Source of the DNA: Streptomyces spinoverrucosus
Lineage (GTDB): Bacteria; Actinomycetota; Actinomycetes; Streptomycetales; Streptomycetaceae
DNA length: 64,000 nt
Assembly (NCBI RefSeq): GCF_006539505.1
Contig: NZ_BJND01000020.1
Location: forward strand, 62,001 to 126,000
Direction: 5' to 3'
Within the stretch, counting starts at the first letter, position 1. Each line of letters opens with the position of its first letter. Shown piece by piece: positions 9,655 through 16,901 of the stretch. Made by a program: the position numbers and the translations under genes. The notes beneath the pieces are model-generated. The model was given only the letters and a program-made list of their open reading frames with translations. It was not told where the DNA came from and ran no database searches.

Positions 9655-11295
9655 GTGGCGGTGGCTGGCGAGGACGGATCGAGTCGGTCCACCGCGCGTG
9701 GCGAACGGGTGGTGAGCGCGCTCGACAAACGTCTGCCGGTCAGTCAGGCGGGCCGGGAGTTCCTGCGCAAGGCGTTCCCCGACCACTGGTCGTTCCTGCT
9801 GGGCGAGATCGCCCTGTACAGCCTGCTCGTGCTGGTCGCGACAGGCGTCTTCCTGGCTTTCTTCTTCCACCCCTCCATGGCGAAGCAGTCGTACACCGGT
9901 TCGTACGAGCCGCTGCAGGGCGTGCTGATGTCGGAGGCCTTCGCCTCGGTCATGCACATCAGCTTCGACGTGCGCGGCGGTCTTCTGATCCGGCAGATCC
10001 ACCACTGGGGCGCACTGGTGTTCGTCGCCGCGATCTGTGTGCACCTGCTGCGGATCTTCTTCACCGGCGCCTTTCGGCGGCCTCGGGAAGCGAACTGGAC
10101 GATCGGCGTGACGCTGTTCCTGCTGGCTGTGCTGGAGGGCTTCTGCGGCTACTCGCTCCCCGACGACCTGCTCTCCGGGACCGGCCTGCGCACCACTCAG
10201 GGCATCGTGCTGTCGATCCCCGTCGTCGGCACCTATCTGTCGTTCTTCGTCTTCGGCGGCCAGTTCCCCGGGCACGAGATCATCCCGCGCCTGTACGTGG
10301 CCCACATCCTGCTGCTGCCCGGACTGCTGCTGGCGCTCGTCACGGTCCACTTGACGTTCATCGTCTATCACAAGCACACCCAGTGGGCCCTGCCCGGCCG
10401 GACCAACCGGAACGTGATCGGCAAGCCCTTCTACCCGCAGTACACGACCAAATCCCTCGGCCTGTTCTTCGCCGTGGCGGGCGTGCTGACCCTGCTTGCG
10501 GCCCTGTTGCAGATCAACCCGATCTGGGCTTTCGGCCCCTACCGCGCCGACCAGGTCTCCATCGGCTCCCAACCGGACTGGTACGTCGGTTTCCTGGAGG
10601 GCGCCCTGCGCCTGATGCCCGCCGCGGAGACCGACGTCGCCGGGCACACCGTCGTGTGGGACGTCTTCCTGCCGGGTGTGGTGCTGCCCGTCACCTTGTT
10701 CCTCGTCCTCTACAGCTATCCGTATTTCGAACGGTGGATCACCGGCCCCGCACCCGAACAGCACCTGTGCGACCGCCCGCGCAACCAGCCCACCCGCACC
10801 GCCCTGGGCGTCGCCGCCGTCTCCGCCTACGCCGTCCTGCTCATGGCGGGCGGACAGGACGTCATCGCGTTCGTCTTCGGCATCCGGCTGGAATGGGTGA
10901 CGTACACCCTCCGCACCGCCCTGTTAGTGCTGCCGTTCCTGGCCTACCACGCCACCAAACGGGCCTGCCTGGGGCTGCAGGCGGCCGACCGAGGGCGCCT
11001 GCTGGAGGGGCGGGCCGCCGCCGAGGTGCGGCAGACCGCGGACGGCGGCTACCAGCAGGCGCGGACGCTGCTGCCGCCGGCCGAGGTCTATCGCATCCTC
11101 GTGCGTGACGAGCCACGGCCGCGGGCACACGGCACGGAGGTGTGGCGCTGGTTCCGCAAGCACCGCATCAGGAACGCGCTGAGCCGGTGGTACTTCGGCA
11201 AGCGGGTGGAACTGCCGGCCACCGACTGGCAGCGGCAACGCGTCGAACTCGTGCGGGCCGCCCCCGGTGCGGCGGAGGAGGCCGACGACACATGA
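9655..11295 (+). CDS. Stand-alone cytochrome b (QcrB paralogue)
   Basis: This protein of about 546 residues resembles the cytochrome b subunit of actinobacterial bc complexes. Haem-ligand histidines lie in SVMHISFDVRGG/RQIHHWGALVF and in RLYVAHILLLPG/VTVHLTFIVYHKH; the quinol-site motif is PDWYVGF. About eight transmembrane helices are followed by a basic cytoplasmic tail. No Rieske protein or cytochrome c gene adjoins it, so it is a paralogue. Start uncertain: GTG 9655 follows AGGAGGG (10 nt); GTG 9574 and GTG 9712 are in-frame alternatives. The fdhB gene follows after 16 bp, suggesting it takes electrons from, or gives electrons to, the formate dehydrogenase module. Confidence 0.88.
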   Translation: MAVAGEDGSSRSTARGERVVSALDKRLPVSQAGREFLRKAFPDHWSFLLGEIALYSLLVLVATGVFLAFFFHPSMAKQSYTGSYEPLQGVLMSEAFASVMHISFDVRGGLLIRQIHHWGALVFVAAICVHLLRIFFTGAFRRPREANWTIGVTLFLLAVLEGFCGYSLPDDLLSGTGLRTTQGIVLSIPVVGTYLSFFVFGGQFPGHEIIPRLYVAHILLLPGLLLALVTVHLTFIVYHKHTQWALPGRTNRNVIGKPFYPQYTTKSLGLFFAVAGVLTLLAALLQINPIWAFGPYRADQVSIGSQPDWYVGFLEGALRLMPAAETDVAGHTVVWDVFLPGVVLPVTLFLVLYSYPYFERWITGPAPEQHLCDRPRNQPTRTALGVAAVSAYAVLLMAGGQDVIAFVFGIRLEWVTYTLRTALLVLPFLAYHATKRACLGLQAADRGRLLEGRAAAEVRQTADGGYQQARTLLPPAEVYRILVRDEPRPRAHGTEVWRWFRKHRIRNALSRWYFGKRVELPATDWQRQRVELVRAAPGAAEEADDT

Positions 11296-11311
11296 CCGAG
11301 GAGGTCACGGC

Positions 11312-12364
11312 ATGACGGATGACACCGACGCGTCGGCGGCAACGCCCGGGCGGAGCGAGGATCCGGTCCGGGGCAGTGCGCTGTTCGGCCCGCAGCCCGA
11401 CGTGGCAGGAGAGGCCGGGTACACCGACGCACCGGCCCGCGTGGGCTTCTTCACGGACACCTCCGTGTGCATCGGCTGCAAGGCGTGCGAGGTGGCGTGC
11501 AAGGAGTGGAACGCGATCCCGGAGGACGGCCTGGAGCTGACCGGCATGTCCTACGACAACACCCAGGGACTCGGTGCCAGCACCTGGCGGCACGTGGCCT
11601 TCATCGAGCAGCGCAAGCCGCTGGGCGGTCAGGAGCCCGGCGTCGGCCACGAGGACATCGACGTCTTCGCGGCCGCCGGGAACCTGGGCACCTCCCCCTC
11701 CTCCCCCGGCCCGGGCGCCACGGCTCCCGAACCCGGCTCCGCTCCTGCGGGCGCGCCGGCAGGAGAGATCTCGCCCGTCGCACCCGACGGACGCACCGAG
11801 TTGCGCTGGCTGATGTCCTCCGACGTGTGCAAGCACTGCACGCACGCGGGCTGCCTCGACGTGTGCCCGACCGGGTCGCTGTTCCGCACCGAGTTCGGCA
11901 CGGTCGTCGTCCAGGAGGACATCTGCAACGGCTGCGGCTACTGCGTCCCGGCCTGCCCGTACGGCGTGATCGACCAGCGCCGGGGCGACGGGCGCGCCTG
12001 GAAGTGCACCCTGTGCTACGACCGCCTCGGCGTCGGCATGGAACCGGCCTGCGCCAAGGCGTGCCCCACGGACTCCATCCAGTTCGGCCCGCTGGACGAG
12101 CTGCGGGAGCGGGCGGCGGCCCGGGTCGCGCAGCTGCACGCGGCCGGGGTCACGGACGCGCGCCTGTACGGCGAGGACCCGCAGGACGGCGTCGGCGGCG
12201 ACGGCGCGTTCTTCCTGCTGCTGGACGAACCGGAGGTCTACGGCCTGCCGCCCGACCCGGTCGTCACCACCCGCGACCTGCCCGCCATGTGGCGGCACGC
12301 GGCGGCCGCCGCCGCGTCGCTCGCCGCGATGGCCGTTCTCAGCTTCGTCAGGAGGCCACGATGA
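11312..12364 (+). CDS. fdhB: Formate dehydrogenase iron-sulfur (beta) subunit
   Basis: This 350-residue protein resembles FdnH/FdoH. It carries four [4Fe-4S] motifs in order: CIGCKACEVAC, CKHCTHAGCLDVC, CNGCGYCVPAC and CTLCYDRLGVGMEPACAKAC. Between motifs 1 and 2 there is an unusual Pro/Ala/Ser/Gly-rich insert of roughly 40 residues. A C-terminal hydrophobic helix (AAAAAASLAAMAVLSFV) looks like the single membrane anchor of FdnH. ATG 11312 has GGAGG 8 nt upstream. It overlaps the NrfD gene by ATGA. The catalytic partner FdhA is encoded 4.5 kb downstream, beyond an opposite-strand oxidase operon. Confidence 0.93.
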   Translation: MTDDTDASAATPGRSEDPVRGSALFGPQPDVAGEAGYTDAPARVGFFTDTSVCIGCKACEVACKEWNAIPEDGLELTGMSYDNTQGLGASTWRHVAFIEQRKPLGGQEPGVGHEDIDVFAAAGNLGTSPSSPGPGATAPEPGSAPAGAPAGEISPVAPDGRTELRWLMSSDVCKHCTHAGCLDVCPTGSLFRTEFGTVVVQEDICNGCGYCVPACPYGVIDQRRGDGRAWKCTLCYDRLGVGMEPACAKACPTDSIQFGPLDELRERAAARVAQLHAAGVTDARLYGEDPQDGVGGDGAFFLLLDEPEVYGLPPDPVVTTRDLPAMWRHAAAAAASLAAMAVLSFVRRPR

Positions 12365-13407
12365 CCGGGTCCGACGTAACCCGCGACGGGATGGAGGGCG
12401 CCCACCCCGGACGCGACGCCCTCACCGGAGCCTCCACCGGGCGCCGACGGCGGCGCCGCGGACGCGGTGAGCAGGCGATGGTGCCCGACGCCGAGTTCTC
12501 CTCGTACTACGGCAAGCCGATCCTGAACAAGCCGACGTGGCGGCCGCTGGACATCGCGGGCTACCTCTACCTCGGCGGCCTCGCCGGGGCGTCCTCACTC
12601 CTGGCCGCAGGTGGTCAGGTCACGGGCCGCCCGGGGCTGGCCCGCGTGGCGAAGCTGGGCGCGGCCGGAGCGATCTCGATGTCCCTGGCCGCGCTCGTGC
12701 ACGACCTCGGACGCCCCGCCCGCTTCCTCAACATGCTCCGCATCTTCAAGCCAACCTCCCCCATGAACCTGGGATCGTGGCTGCTGGCGAGCTACGCGCC
12801 GCTCACGGTGGCCGCCGCTGCCGCCGACGTCGCGGGCCGCCACCGGATCGTCGGTGCCGCCGCCACGGCGGGCGCCGCAGCTCTCGGCCCGGCGGTCGCC
12901 ACCTACACCGCCGTGCTGTTGGCCGACACCGCCGTGCCGTCGTGGCACGAGGGGCACCGGGAGATGCCGTTCGTCTTCGCGGGTTCGGGCGCCACCGCGG
13001 CCGCCGGGCTGGCCCTGGCCTGCGCGCCGTTCCGGCAGACCGGACCCGCGCGCCGTCTGGCGGTGCTCGGCGCGGGACTGGAGCTGGGCGCTTTCCAGCT
13101 GATGAAGCGGCGTATGGGCCTGGCTGCCGAGCCGTACGAGAAGGGCAAGCCTCACTGGCAGCTGCGGTCGGCGGAGGTGCTCACCGCGGGCGGTGCGGTG
13201 CTGGCCACGTACGCGGGCCGGCCGGGCCACACGGGCGGCCGGGCCCGACTGCTCGCCGCGTCGGCGGGTGCGGCCCTGCTGGCCGGTTCGGCGGCCCTGC
13301 GCTTCGGCGTGTTCCACGCCGGTGTGGCCTCCGCGGAGGACCCCAAGTACACCGTCGTACCGCAGCGGGAACGTCTGACGTCCCGAGCCCGCTCCGACGG
13401 CGACTGA
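12361..13407 (+). CDS. NrfD/PsrC-family membrane subunit
   Basis: This 348-residue protein has a basic, disordered N-terminus of about 45 residues, then YYGKPILNKPTWRPLDIAGYLYLGGLAG, the typical opening of NrfD-type subunits, and about eight hydrophobic helices. The HDLGRPARFLNMLRIFKPTSPMN segment is the conserved quinone-side loop of the family. Members pass electrons from Fe-S subunits to menaquinone without haem. Translational coupling to fdhB (ATGA overlap) makes it the likely membrane partner of the formate dehydrogenase in place of a FdnI cytochrome. Its stop lies 6 bp from the convergent CtaG-like gene. Confidence 0.9.
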   Translation: MTGSDVTRDGMEGAHPGRDALTGASTGRRRRRRGRGEQAMVPDAEFSSYYGKPILNKPTWRPLDIAGYLYLGGLAGASSLLAAGGQVTGRPGLARVAKLGAAGAISMSLAALVHDLGRPARFLNMLRIFKPTSPMNLGSWLLASYAPLTVAAAAADVAGRHRIVGAAATAGAAALGPAVATYTAVLLADTAVPSWHEGHREMPFVFAGSGATAAAGLALACAPFRQTGPARRLAVLGAGLELGAFQLMKRRMGLAAEPYEKGKPHWQLRSAEVLTAGGAVLATYAGRPGHTGGRARLLAASAGAALLAGSAALRFGVFHAGVASAEDPKYTVVPQRERLTSRARSDGD

Positions 13408-13413
13408 CTGCTC

Positions 13414-13944
13414 TCAGCGGGCAGGCGGGCCACCGGCCTGTACCGCCTCCATCCGCGCCTGCCGTTCCTCCCGGAGGATCCACGACCAGGTGAGTGCGGC
13501 CGCGGCGATGCCGAGGGGCAGCATGCCGACGATCATGGCGACTCCCTCCGCCGAGTGTCCCGCCGCGATCACGCCGAGTGCGGGGAGATCCAGCAGCGGT
13601 GCGGCCAGGAAGAGGTAGAGGCAGCGGCCGGGGTCGCTCAGGCGGTGCCGTGTGTACGCGACCACGGGCACCCAGAACGTCACCGCGGCCGAGAGCAGGA
13701 CCAGCTCCGAACCGAGCGTGACAGCGGCAGGCAAGGGGTGCACCAGGTCGGCGAGCACCACCCAGGCGTGCAGCAGGACCAGCAGCGGCAGGGCGACGCC
13801 CGGGGGCAGGCTCACGCGCTCCCACAGCGGTGCCCGTCCGACGAGCGACATCACACCCGGCACGACCGCGGTCGGCACGAGGCCCGACAAGGCCATCGCG
13901 GCCACGGATGACAGGTGCGTCCCGTGGGTGGTGTGGTCCAGCAC
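13414..13944 (-). CDS. CtaG-like membrane protein (cytochrome oxidase assembly type)
   Basis: The protein has about 176 residues and five or so hydrophobic helices, with YTRHRLSDPGRCLYLFLAAPLLDLP and GMLPLGIAAAALTWSWILREE near the C-terminus; this end resembles the last helices of CtaG-type copper/oxidase assembly proteins. It starts at GTG 13944, with the previous gene ending at 13949. It is the last gene of the ctaC-ctaD operon, which supports an oxidase-related role. It is shorter than full CtaG, so the family call is tentative. Confidence 0.6.
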   Translation of the reverse strand: MLDHTTHGTHLSSVAAMALSGLVPTAVVPGVMSLVGRAPLWERVSLPPGVALPLLVLLHAWVVLADLVHPLPAAVTLGSELVLLSAAVTFWVPVVAYTRHRLSDPGRCLYLFLAAPLLDLPALGVIAAGHSAEGVAMIVGMLPLGIAAAALTWSWILREERQARMEAVQAGGPPAR

Positions 13945-13948
13945 GGGT

Positions 13949-14308
13949 TCACTCCTCCCGGGCCGTCGTACCGCGCACCGCGAGAGCCACCGCCACGAGC
14001 AGCAGCGGACCGGCGAGGGCCAGCAGCCACAGACCGTAGACGAACGCCAGTGCGACCAGCAGGAGTCCGAAGGCAGCGGGCACCACCGCACCGGCTCCGC
14101 GGTCCGGCACCCGGTAGCGGACGTGCTGGTCGGGCCCGGAACGGCAGGCGGCGAGCACAGCAAGGGCAACCAACGCCAGCAGCACGACGGCGCCGCCCCA
14201 CAGCCAGAACACCATCGAACTCTCGCCGTACACCGCCAGCACCGCCAGCAGCACGCCGTTGAGCGCACCCCATCCGGCCACGACGACGAAGGGCAGGTGC
14301 CGTTTCAC
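13949..14308 (-). CDS. Small membrane protein of the alternative oxidase operon
   Basis: This 119-residue protein has four predicted membrane helices (for example VVVAGWGALNGVLLAVLAVYG and GGAVVLLALVALAVLAACR). It starts at GTG 14308, which overlaps the ctaD stop (GTGA), and AGGAGC lies about 6 nt upstream. No family was recognised. Position and size fit a small accessory subunit (subunit III/IV-like) of the haem-copper oxidase; that is inference. Confidence 0.65.
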   Translation of the reverse strand: MKRHLPFVVVAGWGALNGVLLAVLAVYGESSMVFWLWGGAVVLLALVALAVLAACRSGPDQHVRYRVPDRGAGAVVPAAFGLLLVALAFVYGLWLLALAGPLLLVAVALAVRGTTAREE

Positions 14309-15978
14309 GATGGGCTCCTGTCGACCGCGGTCACCTCCTGCCGCTGCCGGAGATCCAGCAGCGGAGCGAAGCTGGTGACGGGCGGCACCGGGTGCTCCGG
14401 GGTGAAGTTCAGCCGGGGCGGCGGGGACGAGGTGGCCCATTCCAGGGTGTGACCGCCCCATGGGTCGTCCGGGGCCTTCTCGGCGCGGCCCAGGGTGCGT
14501 TTGCGCAAGGTCCACAGCACGTTGACGGCGAACAGGATCACCCCGGCGGCCAGGAAGGCGGCACCGATGCTGGACAGCAGGTTCAGCCAGCCAAAGCCCT
14601 CGAAGGCGGCGTACGTCGACACCCGGCGCGGCATCCCGAGGTAGCCGAGGGCGAACATGGGCAGGAAGGTCAGGTTGGCGCCGATGACCAGCAGCCAGAA
14701 GTGCAGTCGGCCCAGCCGGTGGCCGAGCATCACGCCGGTCACCTTCGGGAACCAGAAGTACACCGCGGCGAACAGCCCGAAGGCGCTGCCCGCGAACAGC
14801 ACGTAGTGCAGGTGCGCCACGACGAAGTAGCTGTCGGTCACGTGGTAGTCGATCACCGGGGTTCCGACCATGATGCCGGTGAGCCCGCCGATCAGGAACT
14901 GCGGGATGAACGCGAGCGCGAACAGCATGGGGGGAGCGAACCGCAGCCGCCCGCCGGCGATGGTGCCCAGCATGCTGAAGTACTCCACGCCCGCGGGGAC
15001 GAGCAGGGCGATCGAGGTCAGCGAGTAGTAGTCGTTGGCCGCCTGGCCGGTGGCGAACATGTGGTGGCCCCACACGCTCATCGACAGCGCGGCGAACACC
15101 AGCAGTGAGAGCACCGTGCCCTGGTAGCCGAAGAAGCGGCGCCCGGAGAACACGGCGAGCACCTCCGCCACCGCGGCCAGGTACGGGAAGAACATCACGT
15201 ACACCACAGGGTGGCCGTAGAACCAGAACAGGTGCTGGTAGCCGATGTTCCACACGTTGTGGTCGAAGATCGACGGGTCGGCGCGTCCGACGGCGAGCAG
15301 GCCGAGCGCGGCCAGCAGGGCGGGAAAGGCGCCGATCACCATCAGGCAGGTGGCGATCATCGACCAGGAGAACAGGGGCAGACGCAGCATCGTCATCCCG
15401 TGCGTGCGTTTGCGCAGCACCGTCCACAGCACGGTCCAGCCCATGACGATGGTGCCGGTGGTCGCCAGGAAGACCCCCGCGATCCACAGGTCGGACCCGG
15501 CGCCCGGCGAGTGGATGCTGTCGGCCATCGGCGGGTAGGAGAACCAGCCGTCGGCGTGCGCCCCCAGGGGCGTGGCAAACCCGGCGAGCATGACCGCCGC
15601 GCCGAGGGCGTAGAGCCAGTAGCCCAGCAGCGTGAGGCGCGGCATGGCGATGCCGGGAGCCCCGATCTGCAGCGGCACGAGGTACACGCCCATCCCGATC
15701 GCGAACGGGGTGACGACCATGTAGATCATGCCGGAGCCGTGGATGGTGAACAGCTGGTTGAAGGTGTGGGTGTCCACCAGCTGCTGCTCCGGCTGGGCAA
15801 GCTGGGCGCGCATGGTCAGGGCGAGGATGCCCATGGCCAGCAGCAGCACCAGCGAGGTGCCGACGGTCAGCACGCCGATCCGTTTGTGGTCGGTGCTGGT
15901 CACCCAGCCCAGCCAGCCGCTCGGCGGTACCGGCCGCCCGCCGGTGACCGCCTTGGCGGTGGGTGGCGTGACCGTCAT
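14305..15978 (-). CDS. ctaD: Haem-copper oxidase subunit I, divergent alternative form
   Basis: This 557-residue protein has twelve or so membrane helices. Visible metal ligands are His80 (low-spin haem), His256 and Tyr260 in YGHPVVY (CuB and cross-linked Tyr), His305/His306 in WGHHMFATG (CuB), and HLHYVLF (haem a3 and low-spin haem). The proton-channel Glu of the usual GHPEVY motif is Val258 here, and the alternative YS signature is not complete either (YG). ATG 15978 overlaps the ctaC stop by ATGA. No qcrCA or ctaE genes are adjacent, so this is an accessory terminal oxidase, probably the O2-reducing end of the H2/formate chain. Confidence 0.93.
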   Translation of the reverse strand: MTVTPPTAKAVTGGRPVPPSGWLGWVTSTDHKRIGVLTVGTSLVLLLAMGILALTMRAQLAQPEQQLVDTHTFNQLFTIHGSGMIYMVVTPFAIGMGVYLVPLQIGAPGIAMPRLTLLGYWLYALGAAVMLAGFATPLGAHADGWFSYPPMADSIHSPGAGSDLWIAGVFLATTGTIVMGWTVLWTVLRKRTHGMTMLRLPLFSWSMIATCLMVIGAFPALLAALGLLAVGRADPSIFDHNVWNIGYQHLFWFYGHPVVYVMFFPYLAAVAEVLAVFSGRRFFGYQGTVLSLLVFAALSMSVWGHHMFATGQAANDYYSLTSIALLVPAGVEYFSMLGTIAGGRLRFAPPMLFALAFIPQFLIGGLTGIMVGTPVIDYHVTDSYFVVAHLHYVLFAGSAFGLFAAVYFWFPKVTGVMLGHRLGRLHFWLLVIGANLTFLPMFALGYLGMPRRVSTYAAFEGFGWLNLLSSIGAAFLAAGVILFAVNVLWTLRKRTLGRAEKAPDDPWGGHTLEWATSSPPPRLNFTPEHPVPPVTSFAPLLDLRQRQEVTAVDRSPS

Positions 15979-16628
15979 ACCGCCGCCCCCTGCCCGCCGC
16001 CCGGCTGGTCCTGCAGCCACCGGTCGTACTCGTCGGGCGACACGGCCTTGATCCAGAAGTGCATGGTGCGGTGCCGCTCCCCGCAGAACTCCGCGCACTT
16101 GCCCCTCCAGCGGCCCTCCTTGTCCAGGGTGAGGGTGAAGGTGTTCACGTGGTGGGGGAAGGCGTCCATCTTGTACCGCAGGTGCGGCACCCACAGCGAG
16201 TGGATGACGTCACGGGAGGTCAGCCGCAGCTGCACGGGACGGCCGGTCGGTACGACCAGGGTCGGCAGGTCGTCCCCCCGGCAACTCCCGGACACGGTGC
16301 GCCGATCGGGTGCCTGCGGGTAGTTGAAGGACCAGCACCACTGGAACGAGGAGACGTCGACGCGCACGGGCGGGCCGGCGGCCGTCTGGTGTTCCCGGTG
16401 GTTCTGCCATGCCGTCCAGGCCACGAGGAAGACGGAGAACGCGGCGAGAACGCCGACGTAGTAGGCCTCCAGCCGGGGGCGCTCCGCTCGCTGCGAGGCG
16501 GTGACCTGCCTTCCGGCCCGCCGTCCGATGAGCGCGTAGACGAAGACGGCGACCACGACGACGAAGACCACGCCCGCGATGATCGACTCCAGGGTGAAGA
16601 CCTCACCGAAGATGTGACGTTGCCTCAC
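15975..16628 (-). CDS. ctaC: Cytochrome c oxidase subunit II (CuA subunit)
   Basis: This 217-residue protein has two N-terminal membrane helices (about residues 13-34 and 57-73) and a C-terminal cupredoxin domain. The CuA site is complete: Cys178, Cys182, His186 and Met189 in CAEFCGERHRTMHF, plus His143. No lipobox and no fused cytochrome c domain are visible, so it accepts electrons from a soluble or partner donor. The start is GTG 16628, with GGAC-type ribosome site about 8 nt upstream. It is the first gene of the minus-strand oxidase operon. Confidence 0.94.
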   Translation of the reverse strand: MRQRHIFGEVFTLESIIAGVVFVVVVAVFVYALIGRRAGRQVTASQRAERPRLEAYYVGVLAAFSVFLVAWTAWQNHREHQTAAGPPVRVDVSSFQWCWSFNYPQAPDRRTVSGSCRGDDLPTLVVPTGRPVQLRLTSRDVIHSLWVPHLRYKMDAFPHHVNTFTLTLDKEGRWRGKCAEFCGERHRTMHFWIKAVSPDEYDRWLQDQPGGGQGAAV

Positions 16629-16901
16629 TCTGCCGTCCTGCCGTCGTGGTTGGCCCTGACGACCATCCGCTCACTCCCGTCGTTACCGTTCGAGACCGAG
16701 GCCATGCGGACATTACGGGCAGGCCGTGGGGTCCGCGAGCTGACACACCGCCGAGGCGGAGTGCCCGGGGATCCGGCGCTGACACCCCCACGACACGGAT
16801 GGCCGCCCGTTTCGGCGTCGGCTCGCGGGGTACTCCGCGGCACGGGAGAATGGGACGGGCACCCGGAGACGGCAGCGAGCACCACCGAAAGGGCGGACGT
16901 C
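16629..16901. other. Divergent intergenic region between ctaC and fdhA
   Basis: This 273-bp gap separates the oxidase operon (minus) from fdhA (plus) and must hold both promoters. An ORF in the fdhA frame runs through it from the ctaC antisense, but the fdhA homology starts after 16902, so no N-terminal extension is claimed. No clear palindromic operator or strong -10/-35 pair was recognised. Confidence 0.5.

Noticed and set aside
16059..16901. N-terminal extension of fdhA by about 280 codons
   Set aside because: The frame runs antisense through ctaC; formate dehydrogenase similarity begins only after ATG 16902.
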